Shown: in pieces, positions 56,071 to 64,000 of the stretch
How positions within the stretch are numbered: the first letter of the stretch is position 1
How the letters are laid out: each line of letters begins with the position of its first letter
Made by a program: the position numbers and the translations under genes
NCBI GenBank assembly: GCA_021299715.1
Contig: JAJTEL010000001.1
Location: 3,397-67,396, forward strand
Length of the DNA stretch: 64,000 nt
Origin: Ilumatobacteraceae bacterium
GTDB taxonomy: Bacteria > Actinomycetota > Acidimicrobiia > Acidimicrobiales > Ilumatobacteraceae
Reading direction: 5' to 3'
The notes under the pieces: generated by a model
Told to the model about the DNA's origin: nothing
The model's database searches: none
What the model saw: only the letters and a program-made list of their open reading frames with translations

Positions 56071-56200
56071 CGGGCTGGTCGGGGGCAGATGCGGTCTGCT
56101 TTCGTGCGCGCGTTGTCGCCAGCCGCAATAGCCCCGCAATGAGGGCGATGGGAACGGCGGCGTAGAGGAACTCGTCCCATCCACCTTGGTGAGCGAACAT
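56051..56200 (-). CDS. Small membrane protein (49 residues)
   Basis: MFAHQGGWDEFLYAAVPIAL then IAGLLRLATTRARKQT and an acidic end. One membrane helix with a basic inner flank; the HQGGWDE start recalls small actinobacterial membrane proteins I have seen near murA. It starts at ATG 56200 and ends inside murA (20-bp overlap). Divergent from the NifU-like gene. Function unknown. Confidence 0.6.
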   Translation of the reverse strand: MFAHQGGWDEFLYAAVPIALIAGLLRLATTRARKQTASAPDQPVTDESD

Positions 56201-56264
56201 GCTGACGAGCGTAGGCGAGCAGGGCGTGTGGGTGGGTATCGTTCTAGGGGAATTGGAGGACTGC

Positions 56265-56498
56265 ATGTCAATGCGTCAGCAGGTCGAAGAGACAATTGAG
56301 GTCATTAGGCCAGCACTGCAAGCCGATGGTGGAGACATCATCTTGCGTGAGGTCGACGAAGCATCAGGCGTCGTCACAGTCACGTTGACTGGTGCATGCA
56401 CCACATGCCCCGCATCCGATCAAACTTTGAAGGCGGGCATCGAGCGCATTATGCGTGACCGAATTGATGGCGTCACCGAGGTTGTGCAGGTCGCGTAA
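56265..56498 (+). CDS. NifU C-terminal-domain protein (Fe-S scaffold)
   Basis: 77-residue Nfu-type scaffold or carrier of 4Fe-4S clusters. Motifs: TIEVIRPALQADGGDIILRE and LTGACTTCPASDQTLKAGIE with the cluster-binding CxxC. ATG 56265 has TTGGAGGA upstream. It abuts meaB (GTG directly after TAA). A cysteine desulfurase gene is at 61575, also in the window. Confidence 0.92.
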   Translation: MSMRQQVEETIEVIRPALQADGGDIILREVDEASGVVTVTLTGACTTCPASDQTLKAGIERIMRDRIDGVTEVVQVA

Positions 56499-57461
56499 GT
56501 GAGTCGCCGCAACCTAAGTCCTCAGGAACTTTTCGATGCTGCGTGCGAAGGTGACCGCGCCGCGCTTGCGCGAGTTCTCTCATTATTAGAACGTGGTGAT
56601 TCTGTTGCTCGTGAAGTAGGTCGTCTGGCGTATCAGCGCGGCGGCAAGGGCTACACCGTCGGTATCACGGGTGCTCCAGGAGCGGGAAAGAGCACTCTGA
56701 CCAGTGCAGTCATCAAGCACTTGCGCGCCATGCAAATGGAAATTGCTGTCCTTGCTATTGACCCCTCATCGCCGTTTACCGGAGGTGCAATTCTTGGTGA
56801 CCGCGTGCGAATGCAAGATCACGCCACAGACCCCGGAGTCTTCATTCGTTCAATGGCAACGCGCGGACATCTTGGCGGTTTGTCGTTGTCCACGCCCGAA
56901 GCCATTCGCATGTTGGATGCAGTGGGTCGCGACTGGATTCTGGTGGAGACCGTGGGTGTTGGCCAGGTAGAAGTTGAAATTGCGGGCAAAGCCGACACCA
57001 CTGTTGTTGTATTGAATCCTGGTTGGGGTGACTCGGTGCAGGCCAATAAAGCCGGCCTCATGGAGATTGCCGACATCTTCGTCATCAATAAAGCCGACCG
57101 CAAAGGTGTTGAAGAAACGCGTCGGGACATTGAACAAATGTTGGAACTCAGCGATCTGCCACACGAGGCTTGGCGGCCACCCATTGTTGCCACAGTGGGC
57201 AACACGGGCGAAGGTGTTCCGGCTTTGTGGGACGCAATCAAAGAGCATCGTGCAGTTATTGAAAGTTCTGGCGAGCTCACAAAGCGCCGAGAGTTTCGTT
57301 TGCGCGAAGAACTGCGCGAAATTGTGGCACGACGTCTTGAGCAACGTGCACGCGACATTTGCACAGGCGATCGGTGGGATTCACTTCAAAATGGAGTTTT
57401 GAATCGCAGCATCGACCCATGGTCTGCAGCAGACGAAATGTTGAAAGGTGTTGGTGCGTAA
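56499..57461 (+). CDS. meaB: Methylmalonyl-CoA mutase-associated GTPase MeaB (ArgK-like)
   Basis: G-protein chaperone that guards the adenosylcobalamin cofactor of acyl-CoA mutases. 320 residues with P-loop GITGAPGAGKSTLTSAVIKH, DPSSPFTGGAILGDRVRMQD, ETVGVGQVEVEIAGKADTTV and NKADRKG. No mutase gene is in the window. GTG start right after the NifU-like gene; enoyl-CoA hydratase starts at the next base, so the three form one operon. Confidence 0.94.
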   Translation: MSRRNLSPQELFDAACEGDRAALARVLSLLERGDSVAREVGRLAYQRGGKGYTVGITGAPGAGKSTLTSAVIKHLRAMQMEIAVLAIDPSSPFTGGAILGDRVRMQDHATDPGVFIRSMATRGHLGGLSLSTPEAIRMLDAVGRDWILVETVGVGQVEVEIAGKADTTVVVLNPGWGDSVQANKAGLMEIADIFVINKADRKGVEETRRDIEQMLELSDLPHEAWRPPIVATVGNTGEGVPALWDAIKEHRAVIESSGELTKRREFRLREELREIVARRLEQRARDICTGDRWDSLQNGVLNRSIDPWSAADEMLKGVGA

Positions 57462-58241
57462 ATGTCAAACGAAGAATTAGTGCTGGTTGACAGTCCAGTC
57501 AATGGAGTCTTTGTACTCACGTTGAACTCGCCCAAAGTCAACGCATTGTCTACTTCCATGCTCGAACGCCTTCACTACTTGGCAACAGACCTCACGTTGC
57601 TTGGTGCACACGCAGTCATCATCACGGGCGGAGACAGATTGTTTGCTGCGGGCGCCGAAATTTCCGAGTTCGGTGGACCAGAAGAAGCAGCAACTATTGG
57701 TGCAGCATTTCATCGCGCGTTAAATGCGGTGGCAGCACTGCCAGCATTCACTATTGCCGCAGTCAGCGGATACGCGCTTGGTGGTGGGTGCGAACTTGCC
57801 ATGGCGTGTGACTATCGCATTGCATCCACAAAGGCTGTGTTTGGTCAACCAGAAATCTTGTTGGGCATCATTCCTGGTGGTGGTGGAACTCAACGCTTGC
57901 CTCGTCTGGTGGGCTCTAGTCGCGCGAAAGAACTCATGATTACGGGTCGTCAGGTGAAGGCAGACGAAGCAGAACGCATCGGATTAGCGGACGAAGTTGT
58001 AGAGCCCGATCAACTGATGACTCGTGCTCGCGAATTGGCCGACACGGTTGCTGGTGGTGCAGCGCAAGCCTCTCGCATCATCAAGCGAGTAGTCGATGCG
58101 GGAATGAACACCACATTGGAAGAAGGACTCCAACTAGAAATCGACGGTTTTGTTGAGGTGTTCGGAACTCGCGACAGTCAAGTTGGCGTGAAGAGTTTCC
58201 TTGAGAACGGCCCCGGAAAAGCCACCTTCTCTGGTTCATAA
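57462..58241 (+). CDS. Enoyl-CoA hydratase/isomerase family protein
   Basis: 259-residue crotonase-fold enzyme, likely hydrating 2-enoyl-CoA in beta-oxidation. Oxyanion-hole motifs FAAGAEISEFGG and AAVSGYALGGGCELAMACDY, then the catalytic Glu region GQPEILLGIIPGGGGTQRLP. Begins immediately after meaB. A single catalytic Glu pattern (PEILLGIIPGGGG) fits hydratases. Confidence 0.9.
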   Translation: MSNEELVLVDSPVNGVFVLTLNSPKVNALSTSMLERLHYLATDLTLLGAHAVIITGGDRLFAAGAEISEFGGPEEAATIGAAFHRALNAVAALPAFTIAAVSGYALGGGCELAMACDYRIASTKAVFGQPEILLGIIPGGGGTQRLPRLVGSSRAKELMITGRQVKADEAERIGLADEVVEPDQLMTRARELADTVAGGAAQASRIIKRVVDAGMNTTLEEGLQLEIDGFVEVFGTRDSQVGVKSFLENGPGKATFSGS

Positions 58242-58242
58242 C

Positions 58243-58947
58243 ATGCACTACTTCCGTGCGCCTGATGCGCGCCGATTTGTGAATGCTTCGCTCATCATTG
58301 GGGTTGCTTTTGTCGTTTTCGGAATGTCGTTTGGAGTGCTTGCCGTTGCCGCCGGAGCGTCCGTTGCGCAGGCATGTGTGATGTCGTTGTTGGTCTTCAC
58401 AGGTGCATCACAAATGTCTGCTGTGAGTGTTCTTGCATCAGGCGGTAGTGCAGCAAGCGCATTTGGCGGAGCGGTTCTACTTGCAAGTCGTAATGCTGTG
58501 TACGGATTGGCGTTGGCTCCTGTCTTGCGAAGCAGTTCGCTACCAGTGCGTTTACTAGGTGCGCAATGGGTCATCGATGAAACAACGGCGCTCGTTGCAG
58601 CAGAACGCGATGAGACAGTTCGTCGGACCGCATTCTGGGTGTCTGCACCCATCTTGTATGCCAGCTGGAACATTGGAACTCTTGGTGGCGCACTCATTGG
58701 CTCAAACATTGATCCAAGCGATTTTGGTCTAGACGCTGCGTTTCCTGTCATGTTCATGGCCATGTTGGCTCCGCACCTACGTACACCAGCGGGGAAGCGG
58801 GCTGCAGTATTCGGCGCGGTAGCGGCCGTGGCGTTGGCGCCGTTTATGCCTATTGGCCTTCCCATTCTTGTGTCTGCGGTGGGCATGTTCTTTGGAATCT
58901 CGCCATCGAAGCAACTGCCAGCAGAAACAACGGACGGTGCGCCGTGA
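58243..58947 (+). CDS. azlC: AzlC family branched-chain amino acid exporter, large subunit
   Basis: Membrane protein, 234 residues, with the AzlC pattern FGMSFGVLAVAAGASVAQAC, SLLVFTGASQMSAVSVLAS and ASRNAVYGLALAPVLR, followed by WVIDETTALVAAE. Together with AzlD it exports branched-chain amino acids or analogues. ATG 58243, one base after the hydratase stop codon. GTGA overlap with azlD. Confidence 0.9.
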   Translation: MHYFRAPDARRFVNASLIIGVAFVVFGMSFGVLAVAAGASVAQACVMSLLVFTGASQMSAVSVLASGGSAASAFGGAVLLASRNAVYGLALAPVLRSSSLPVRLLGAQWVIDETTALVAAERDETVRRTAFWVSAPILYASWNIGTLGGALIGSNIDPSDFGLDAAFPVMFMAMLAPHLRTPAGKRAAVFGAVAAVALAPFMPIGLPILVSAVGMFFGISPSKQLPAETTDGAP

Positions 58948-59246
58948 GTTGGGCATTGGTTCTTGCGTTGTCGGGTGCTGCCTACGGTTTGAAGTTGCTC
59001 GGTTCGGTCATTGTTGGCCAGCGCACAATGGCTCCCGCAATTGAGCGGTGCTTACTGCTGATTCCTGCAGCACTTCTTGCTGGCCTCATTGCGAAAGACA
59101 CATTTACGGTGGGGCAGACCATAGGAATTGATGCCCGCGCGGTAGGTCTTGCTGTTGCAGCAATTGCAACGTGGAAGAAATTGCCGTTCGCCGTCATCAT
59201 TGTGTTGGGCGTAGGAACAGTTGCTGTTATTCGCTTGTTTGTTTAA
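58944..59246 (+). CDS. azlD: AzlD family protein, small subunit
   Basis: 100 residues with three to four membrane segments (ALVLALSGAAYGLKLLGSVI; LIPAALLAGLIAKDTFTVG; VGLAVAAIATWKKLPFAVII), the size and layout of AzlD. Starts by GTGA overlap with azlC and meets the convergent SRPBCC gene with a 4-bp overlap. Confidence 0.88.
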   Translation: MSWALVLALSGAAYGLKLLGSVIVGQRTMAPAIERCLLLIPAALLAGLIAKDTFTVGQTIGIDARAVGLAVAAIATWKKLPFAVIIVLGVGTVAVIRLFV

Positions 59247-59686
59247 GCGTTTTCAACAAGCTTTTTCAGCTCGCGAAGATTGCGACGCCAAATTGCTTTC
59301 ATAACAATTTGTCCGCCAACGAAAGCGCCAATGGGGCCACCGAGCCACCACGGGAAATCAAGTGATTCGGTCCATGTGAAGCGTGTTCCGTTGGAACCGA
59401 TTGGCTCAAGCGTGAATTCTCCGGTACCAGTGACAACCCCGGTGTGCTTCACGCCCATTACTTTTTCGGGTTCCCAAGCAGTGATAGTCATCACGTCGAC
59501 CAACTTGATAGGCCCTACTTTTGTGTCGCAGAAAAAGCTGGTACCCACACCACGCGTTTGTTCTGTTTGGAAACGAATTGCAACTGCGTCGGCCATCCAG
59601 TCGATGTGTCGTTCAACAGGCTCCACTACTTCCCACACTTTGTGGGGTGTTGCGTTGATGTCGATGGAGACGCGAATACGGCCCAC
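59243..59686 (-). CDS. SRPBCC (polyketide-cyclase/START-like) protein
   Basis: 147 residues, a helix-grip fold for a hydrophobic ligand: RVSIDINATPHKVWEVVEPV, SFFCDTKVGPIKLVDVMTIT, RFTWTESLDFPWWLGGPIGA. The C-terminal LRELKKLVENA helix is the long helix of the fold. Common in actinobacteria with unknown ligands. GTG 59686; galT lies 3 bp upstream on the same strand, so they may be co-transcribed. Confidence 0.8.
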   Translation of the reverse strand: MGRIRVSIDINATPHKVWEVVEPVERHIDWMADAVAIRFQTEQTRGVGTSFFCDTKVGPIKLVDVMTITAWEPEKVMGVKHTGVVTGTGEFTLEPIGSNGTRFTWTESLDFPWWLGGPIGAFVGGQIVMKAIWRRNLRELKKLVENA

Positions 59687-59689
59687 GGT

Positions 59690-60670
59690 CTAGGCCTGAA
59701 CCGTTGCGCTACGAAGTTCTGCCGCGGCAGTTTCTGGAGAGACAATGTTGATCATGACGCCTGTTCCTCGCTCGAAGCCAGCTGCAGTAGTGAGTTTTGG
59801 CCATAAGTGAACATGCCAGTGGTACATACCTTCGTGATGCGATGGCGCAGTGTGGAACACCAAGTTGAACGCAATGTCGCCGAGCGTTTTCACCAAATGC
59901 GCAAGTGAGTCACGAATGGCAATACCTACTGCTGTGAGTGCTTCATCGGATGCATCGGTGAGATGTTGGTGGTGCGCCTTTGGCATGATGAGCAATTCAA
60001 ATGGGCTAGAGCTCCAGAACGGACAGACAGCAACGGCGTGTTCATTGTCGAGAACGAATCGTTCGCTGTCTGCTTCTGCTTCCACGGTGGTGCATACAAT
60101 GCATCCACCCTTAAAGCGTTCGAATGCGCGCTCTTCTTCAAGAATTTCGCCTGGTACAAACGGCAGTCCTAATAACTGGCCATGTGGATGAGCAAGTGAT
60201 GCACCAGCCTCGCGGCCATGGTTGACGATTGCTTGTGTGTAGCGAATGTTTGGTGTGTTGGCGTGCGCGGCAAAACGACTCTTCAGTGCCGACATGAGTT
60301 CGGCGATCTTGTCGTCGGAGAACATGTCGAGACGCACGGTGTGTTCGGGCGAGAACACAAACACTTCGTGAGTGCCACTTGCTTCAGCCATGACGTGAAC
60401 TGGTCCAAGATTTCGAACAGCAAGAGATTCATCGCCTTCAAAGGCGGGGTAACGGTTGGCAACTACGCGCATTTTCCATTCGCCGTTTGCACCCATTTGT
60501 TCGAAGAGCGGAGTGTCGGGTCGAGACGACCCTGGGCAGAACGGACACTCGCTGGTGGTGTCGGTTTCTACCTGTTGTGCGCGCGGAGCGAAGTCGGTGC
60601 TGCGCTTGGCCCTGTTGGGCACCACTGTTACCCAGCGGCCGGTGAGGAGATTGAGGCGTAGTTGACTCAC
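59690..60670 (-). CDS. galT: Galactose-1-phosphate uridylyltransferase
   Basis: Leloir-pathway enzyme exchanging UMP between UDP-glucose and galactose 1-phosphate. 326 residues from GTG 60670: LLTGRWVTVVPNRAKRSTDF, zinc Cys pair ECPFCPGS, the nucleophile motif SLAHPHGQLLGLPFVPG (HPHxQ), and a second His-rich part MYHWHVHLWPKLTT. The frame is open upstream for 57 codons and a strong AAGGAGG lies at about 60697-60703, too far from GTG 60670, so the exact start is uncertain. Confidence 0.9.
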   Translation of the reverse strand: MSQLRLNLLTGRWVTVVPNRAKRSTDFAPRAQQVETDTTSECPFCPGSSRPDTPLFEQMGANGEWKMRVVANRYPAFEGDESLAVRNLGPVHVMAEASGTHEVFVFSPEHTVRLDMFSDDKIAELMSALKSRFAAHANTPNIRYTQAIVNHGREAGASLAHPHGQLLGLPFVPGEILEEERAFERFKGGCIVCTTVEAEADSERFVLDNEHAVAVCPFWSSSPFELLIMPKAHHQHLTDASDEALTAVGIAIRDSLAHLVKTLGDIAFNLVFHTAPSHHEGMYHWHVHLWPKLTTAAGFERGTGVMINIVSPETAAAELRSATVQA

Positions 60671-60734
60671 GGTGCTTTCAGGATAGGTCGGAATCGCCTC
60701 CTTTTTGTGGAGTCTCACCGAGTTCAGGTGTTGT

Positions 60735-61520
60735 TTACCGCAGGATGTATCTACTGATGTGGCGGGACGAGTCGGCAGTGAACTCTGCGCCGTTGCCATC
60801 GGCTGTGCGCTCGACCAAAACCAGCCCGGCACGGTTGGCAAGTTCGTCCAACTGGTGTGGCGTTACAAAGTGAACACGCCATGGCCGTTTCTTGGTTTCT
60901 ACACCGTCCAACAGGTGCGCAAAATAGCCAGAGATGGTGCGCAGAGTTGGATTCAGGTAGCTCACGCTTTTAATTACGTCGCCATTCGGCATGGTGCGAA
61001 GACTGGAATGCTCCATTTCTTCCGTGCTGTTTGGAATAACTAGGTCGGTAAGAAAGAAACCAGTGGGTGAAAGAACTTTTGCCACGTGAGACAAACACGA
61101 AGCAATCGCTGTCTCCGATGGCAGATTGAACAAGGTGTTGTACCCCACAAATACTGCATCGAATGGTCCGGAGGGAAGCGCCTGAGAGAAGTCGCCGCAT
61201 ACCAGCTGTGCCACATTGTGTATGCCACGGTCATGCGCAATTGCCAGCATTTTCTCTGAAGCGTCAATGCCCACAATTTCATCGCCGTGGTCTGGTCTAA
61301 TGGCGCGCAGTTTTTCTACCAATCGACCAGTACCCACCCCAAGTTCCAAGATGCGCGCAGACCTCTCTGGTAATTGCCGAGCGAGAACCTGTATGAAGTC
61401 ATCGTCCTCCAGCGTGGAATACCACTGGTCATAGACATCGGCAAACGCATCTCCGTATGACGACGGGTCATGCAATGGGTCGTCAGCGGCGTGTGAAGCG
61501 GGTGGCGGCTGCGATGTCAC
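60735..61520 (-). CDS. SAM-dependent methyltransferase (class I)
   Basis: 261 residues from GTG 61520. Motif I ARILELGVGTGRLVEKLRA, motif II EIVGIDASEKMLAIAHDRG, then CGDFSQALPSGPFDAVFVGY and KVLSPTGFFLTDLVI. The N-terminal SYGDAFADVYDQWYSTLED is typical of small-molecule methyltransferases. Upstream frame to 61619 would run into the divergent desulfurase gene, so I use the inner start. Substrate unknown. Confidence 0.82.
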   Translation of the reverse strand: MTSQPPPASHAADDPLHDPSSYGDAFADVYDQWYSTLEDDDFIQVLARQLPERSARILELGVGTGRLVEKLRAIRPDHGDEIVGIDASEKMLAIAHDRGIHNVAQLVCGDFSQALPSGPFDAVFVGYNTLFNLPSETAIASCLSHVAKVLSPTGFFLTDLVIPNSTEEMEHSSLRTMPNGDVIKSVSYLNPTLRTISGYFAHLLDGVETKKRPWRVHFVTPHQLDELANRAGLVLVERTADGNGAEFTADSSRHISRYILR

Positions 61521-61574
61521 ATCACTAGTCCACCACGCCCACCCTGAACTGGTGGCATCGGTAGCCTGAAGCCC

Positions 61575-62732
61575 ATGGCAACATCGTCGAGCACAGAGAG
61601 ATACATCTATCTCGATCATGCCGCCACATCTCCGCTTCGGGCTGAAGCGCGAGAGGCAATGGAGCCATTTGGCGACGTCATGTATGCGAATCCGTCGGGC
61701 TCACACAAGTTCGCGCGAGAAGCACGTCGCGCTATTGACGAAGCTCGTGACGTTGTTGCGGCTGCCATTGGGTGTCGACCCGGTGAAGTTGTCTTCACCA
61801 GCGGTGGAACTGAAGGGGCTAACTCTGCAGTGTTGGGCGCTGTTCGGCGTTCGGGCGGACGTGCTGTGTGCACTGCAACAGAACATCATGCGGTGTTGCA
61901 CTGCGTCGAACATGTAAACGGAGTTGTTGTTCCCGTTACTCCCGAAGGGCCCGTACACCCCGATGTTGTGCGCGAACAGTTGGCACAGACAGACAACGTG
62001 TCGGTTGTGTCGGTGATGGCTGTCAACAATGAGACCGGCGCAATCAACAATATGGAATTGGTCTCGCACGCTGTTCGTGGTCGTGCTGAAAATGCAATTC
62101 TGCATACCGATGCGGTGCAGGCTGCATGTTGGATAGATCTTCGCACTGTGTGGCCACATGTAGACGTGTTGACTTTGTCAGCGCACAAGTTCGGCGGCCC
62201 TAAAGGAATGGGTGTCATGGTTGTGCGCGAGGGTGTGAATCTAGAACCGCTCATACTTGGTGGCGGTCAGGAACGTGACCGTCGCAGTGGAACCCACAAC
62301 GTTGCAGGAATTGTGGGAACAGCAACCGCACTTCGTATTACCGATGAAACTCGAGAGCACGAAGTGGAACGTGTCCGTGCTCTTCGCAATCGTTTGCTCA
62401 ACGAACTCACACGCAACATTGATTGCGCTGTGGCTACGTTGCCAGATGGTGAGGGAAGTGTGGGAACTGCTCACGTGTGTTTAGGAGGTCTCGAAAGCGA
62501 ATCGCTGTTGTATTTGCTTGATTCTGCTGGTGTGTGTGTCTCGGCTGCTTCTGCGTGTGCAAGCGGGGCAATGGAGCCATCGCATGTTCTTGCCGCCATG
62601 GGAGTTCCTAAAGCGCGAATCAACGGGTCACTTCGTTTCAGCTTTGGGCATACCACCACAGACGACGACATCTCTCAAGCGGTTGCTGCCACGGTGGCAG
62701 CCGCACAACGACTTATGGCAGTGAAGTCATGA
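61575..62732 (+). CDS. Cysteine desulfurase (NifS/IscS type)
   Basis: PLP enzyme that takes sulfur from cysteine to form a persulfide. 385 residues: YLDHAATSPLRAEAREAMEP, VVFTSGGTEGANSAVLGAV, EHHAVLHC, the PLP lysine in LTLSAHKFGGPKGMGVM and the persulfide Cys in SAASACASGAMEPSHVLAAM. The next gene, mnmA, overlaps by 4 bp (ATGA), so its main role here is to supply sulfur for tRNA 2-thiouridine. Confidence 0.95.
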   Translation: MATSSSTERYIYLDHAATSPLRAEAREAMEPFGDVMYANPSGSHKFAREARRAIDEARDVVAAAIGCRPGEVVFTSGGTEGANSAVLGAVRRSGGRAVCTATEHHAVLHCVEHVNGVVVPVTPEGPVHPDVVREQLAQTDNVSVVSVMAVNNETGAINNMELVSHAVRGRAENAILHTDAVQAACWIDLRTVWPHVDVLTLSAHKFGGPKGMGVMVVREGVNLEPLILGGGQERDRRSGTHNVAGIVGTATALRITDETREHEVERVRALRNRLLNELTRNIDCAVATLPDGEGSVGTAHVCLGGLESESLLYLLDSAGVCVSAASACASGAMEPSHVLAAMGVPKARINGSLRFSFGHTTTDDDISQAVAATVAAAQRLMAVKS

Positions 62733-63784
62733 AAATTCTTGTCGCAATGTCTGGTGGTGTCGATTCGTCTGCTGCAGCGCTCATCTTGCGGGAGCAAGGT
62801 CACGAGGTAGTGGGTGTCACCATGCGTTTGTGGGGCGGCGAAAGCGACACGGGCTGCTGCTCGGTGTCCGATGTTGACGATGCTCGCCGTGTTGCGCAAC
62901 AAGTTGGCGTCGATCATCTTGTCTTTAATTTCTCGGACGACTTCAACGAACATGTTGTCGAGCCATATGTGGCCGCGCATGTCAATGGAACAACACCGAA
63001 TCCGTGCATTGAATGCAACCGTCACTTGAAATTCGACCGCCTTATTGAGCGCGGCAGAACGCTTGGGTTTGATGCAGTTGCCACCGGCCACCATGCGCGT
63101 ATTGAAATGTTCAACGGAAAACCACGTCTTGCGCGCGGAGAAGACGCACAAAAAGATCAGAGTTATGTGGTGCACATGTTGGCGGGTGCAGACCTGAACT
63201 ATGTGTTGTTTCCGGTTGGCAACATGGAGAAGTCCCAGGTGCGTGAAGAGGCCACTCGCGCAGGGTTGCGAACAGCGTCAAAGCCTGACAGCCAAGATGT
63301 GTGTTTTATTGGTTCCACCATTGGTCGAGCAGGTTTCCTCGAACCACGTCTTTCGTTCAACTCTGCCGACGTCGTCGATGCATCGGGATCCAAAGTGGGT
63401 GAAGTTCCAGCGGTAGAACTTGTCACGCTTGGTCAGCGTCGCGGATTAGGTCTTGGCGGTGGAGACAAGCGGTATGTCGTTGCAGTCGATGTTCCTCTTC
63501 GTCGGGTCACCGTTGGCGACGAAGCGCAGTTGTTTGTGAACGAAACATCTGTAGGAAAATTGGTGTGGCCACACGAGGGAGACGAAGAATACGTGTTGTC
63601 TCACGACGTGTTGGTGCAAGGAAGTGCGCACGGGGAAAGATCTTCTGCACGTCTCACCAAAACCGCCGATGGGTATTCGTTGGTCTGGGCGCGACCCACT
63701 CGACGTATCGCGCCAGGGCAAACAGTTGTGTTCTACGACAGCACCGACATGTTTGTGCTGGGTGGCGGAATAGTTACAGCGTAA
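62729..63784 (+). CDS. mnmA: tRNA-specific 2-thiouridylase
   Basis: Thiolates U34 of tRNAs for Lys, Glu and Gln. 351 residues: PP-loop LVAMSGGVDSSAAALIL, GCCSVSDVDDARRVAQQVGV, TPNPCIECNRHLKFDRL with the first catalytic Cys, and SKPDSQDVCFIGSTIGRAGF with the second. C-terminal VEVP-type domains complete. Coupled to the cysteine desulfurase. Ends with an 11-bp overlap with the convergent partial gene. Confidence 0.96.
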   Translation: MKILVAMSGGVDSSAAALILREQGHEVVGVTMRLWGGESDTGCCSVSDVDDARRVAQQVGVDHLVFNFSDDFNEHVVEPYVAAHVNGTTPNPCIECNRHLKFDRLIERGRTLGFDAVATGHHARIEMFNGKPRLARGEDAQKDQSYVVHMLAGADLNYVLFPVGNMEKSQVREEATRAGLRTASKPDSQDVCFIGSTIGRAGFLEPRLSFNSADVVDASGSKVGEVPAVELVTLGQRRGLGLGGGDKRYVVAVDVPLRRVTVGDEAQLFVNETSVGKLVWPHEGDEEYVLSHDVLVQGSAHGERSSARLTKTADGYSLVWARPTRRIAPGQTVVFYDSTDMFVLGGGIVTA

Positions 63785-64000
63785 TTGCGCTTCGTGCGGC
63801 GTTCAGTCGACGCGGTGAAATGCTGAATGCCTTCACGTGAAGTGCTTCAGTTGTACCCAAAATGCGCGCTGTAATTTTTGACAGCACCACTTTGTCTGCT
63901 TCGCGTAATTGAACTGCCAGTCGTTGGCCAGCAACACCACCGGTGAAATCTGCGGTTTCGCCGGGTTCATTCACTGTTGTGATGTGCGAAATTTTGGATC
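63774..64000 (-). CDS. Partial gene of unknown function, running off the window
   Basis: Only the C-terminal 75 residues are visible; the frame stays open to the right edge, so the start is outside. Visible parts: ISHITTVNEPGETADFTGGV, AGQRLAVQLREADKVVLSKI and ALHVKAFSISPRRLNAARS. No known family recognised; mixed beta/alpha make-up. The GTG at 63974 is in frame but not needed as a start. Confidence 0.5.
   Translation of the reverse strand, partial: SKISHITTVNEPGETADFTGGVAGQRLAVQLREADKVVLSKITARILGTTEALHVKAFSISPRRLNAARSAITL

Overview
The window is a compact, almost fully coding bacterial chromosome segment of moderate G+C content with many GTG starts, 1-4 bp stop/start overlaps and strong AAGGAG-type ribosome sites. 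Gene order argS-lysA-hom-thrC ... rho-rpmE-prfA-prmC ... rpiB-glyA-wecA/tagO-(atpZ-atpI-atpB-atpE-atpF-atpF'-atpH-atpA-atpG-atpD-atpC)-murA is the classic high-G+C Gram-positive (Actinomycetota) arrangement. Separate b, b' and delta ATP synthase subunits (no b-delta fusion), a mycobacterial-type RpiB, Asp in place of the MurA Cys, and MeaB, FrhB-like and FadE-like proteins point to an actinobacterium outside the Mycobacteriales. An Acidimicrobiia lineage is my inference, not proven by the sequence.

Layout. 1-1452: end of a family 5 uracil-DNA glycosylase and an HSL-type esterase. 1509-9328 (all minus strand): a nitrogen block. It holds an orphan winged-helix regulator, a CPA2 cation/proton antiporter fused to the C-terminal half of GlnD, glnK-amtB, amtB-glnK and an FrhB-like iron-sulfur protein. 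Two GlnR-like boxes and a repeated 21-bp element lie in its intergenic gaps. 9445-14076: acyl-CoA dehydrogenase, Ogt, DoxX-like, DUF2889, YqeY, thioesterase, DinB-like. 14103-20258: tRNA-Arg(CCG), argS, lysA, a small acidic zinc ribbon, hom and thrC. 20262-25071: an accessory block, mostly minus strand, of small and poorly known genes (phosphatase, zinc-ribbon/DUF1810, SpoT-like HD hydrolase, tiny membrane and basic proteins, lipoprotein, HDAC-like) sitting where thrB is normally expected.

25384-31090: rho, rpmE, an unknown gene, a lipoprotein, prfA, prmC. 31087-34619: S9 peptidase and thiolase-like protein. 34669-39297: rpiB, glyA, a WecA/TagO transferase and a NarL-type two-component pair. 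39449-47455: a complete F1Fo ATP synthase operon with a readable promoter and two operator-like palindromes. 47456-54744: mixed genes (unknown/vWA divergent pair, glpX, a second S9 peptidase, a J-domain protein, a Tex30-like hydrolase, an MFS transporter) plus a structured 262-bp intergenic stretch. 54766-64000: murA, NifU-like, meaB, enoyl-CoA hydratase, azlCD, SRPBCC, galT, methyltransferase, cysteine desulfurase, mnmA and a partial gene.

The most distinctive content is the nitrogen block. A glutamine-type sensory module (degenerate HD plus two ACT domains of GlnD) is fused to a Na+/H+-type antiporter in the slot where glnD usually follows glnK. An OmpR-type DNA-binding protein is translationally coupled to it. 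A near-identical direct-repeat element sits in front of that regulator and in front of glnK-amtB. This suggests a system linking ammonium uptake to cation or pH homeostasis.
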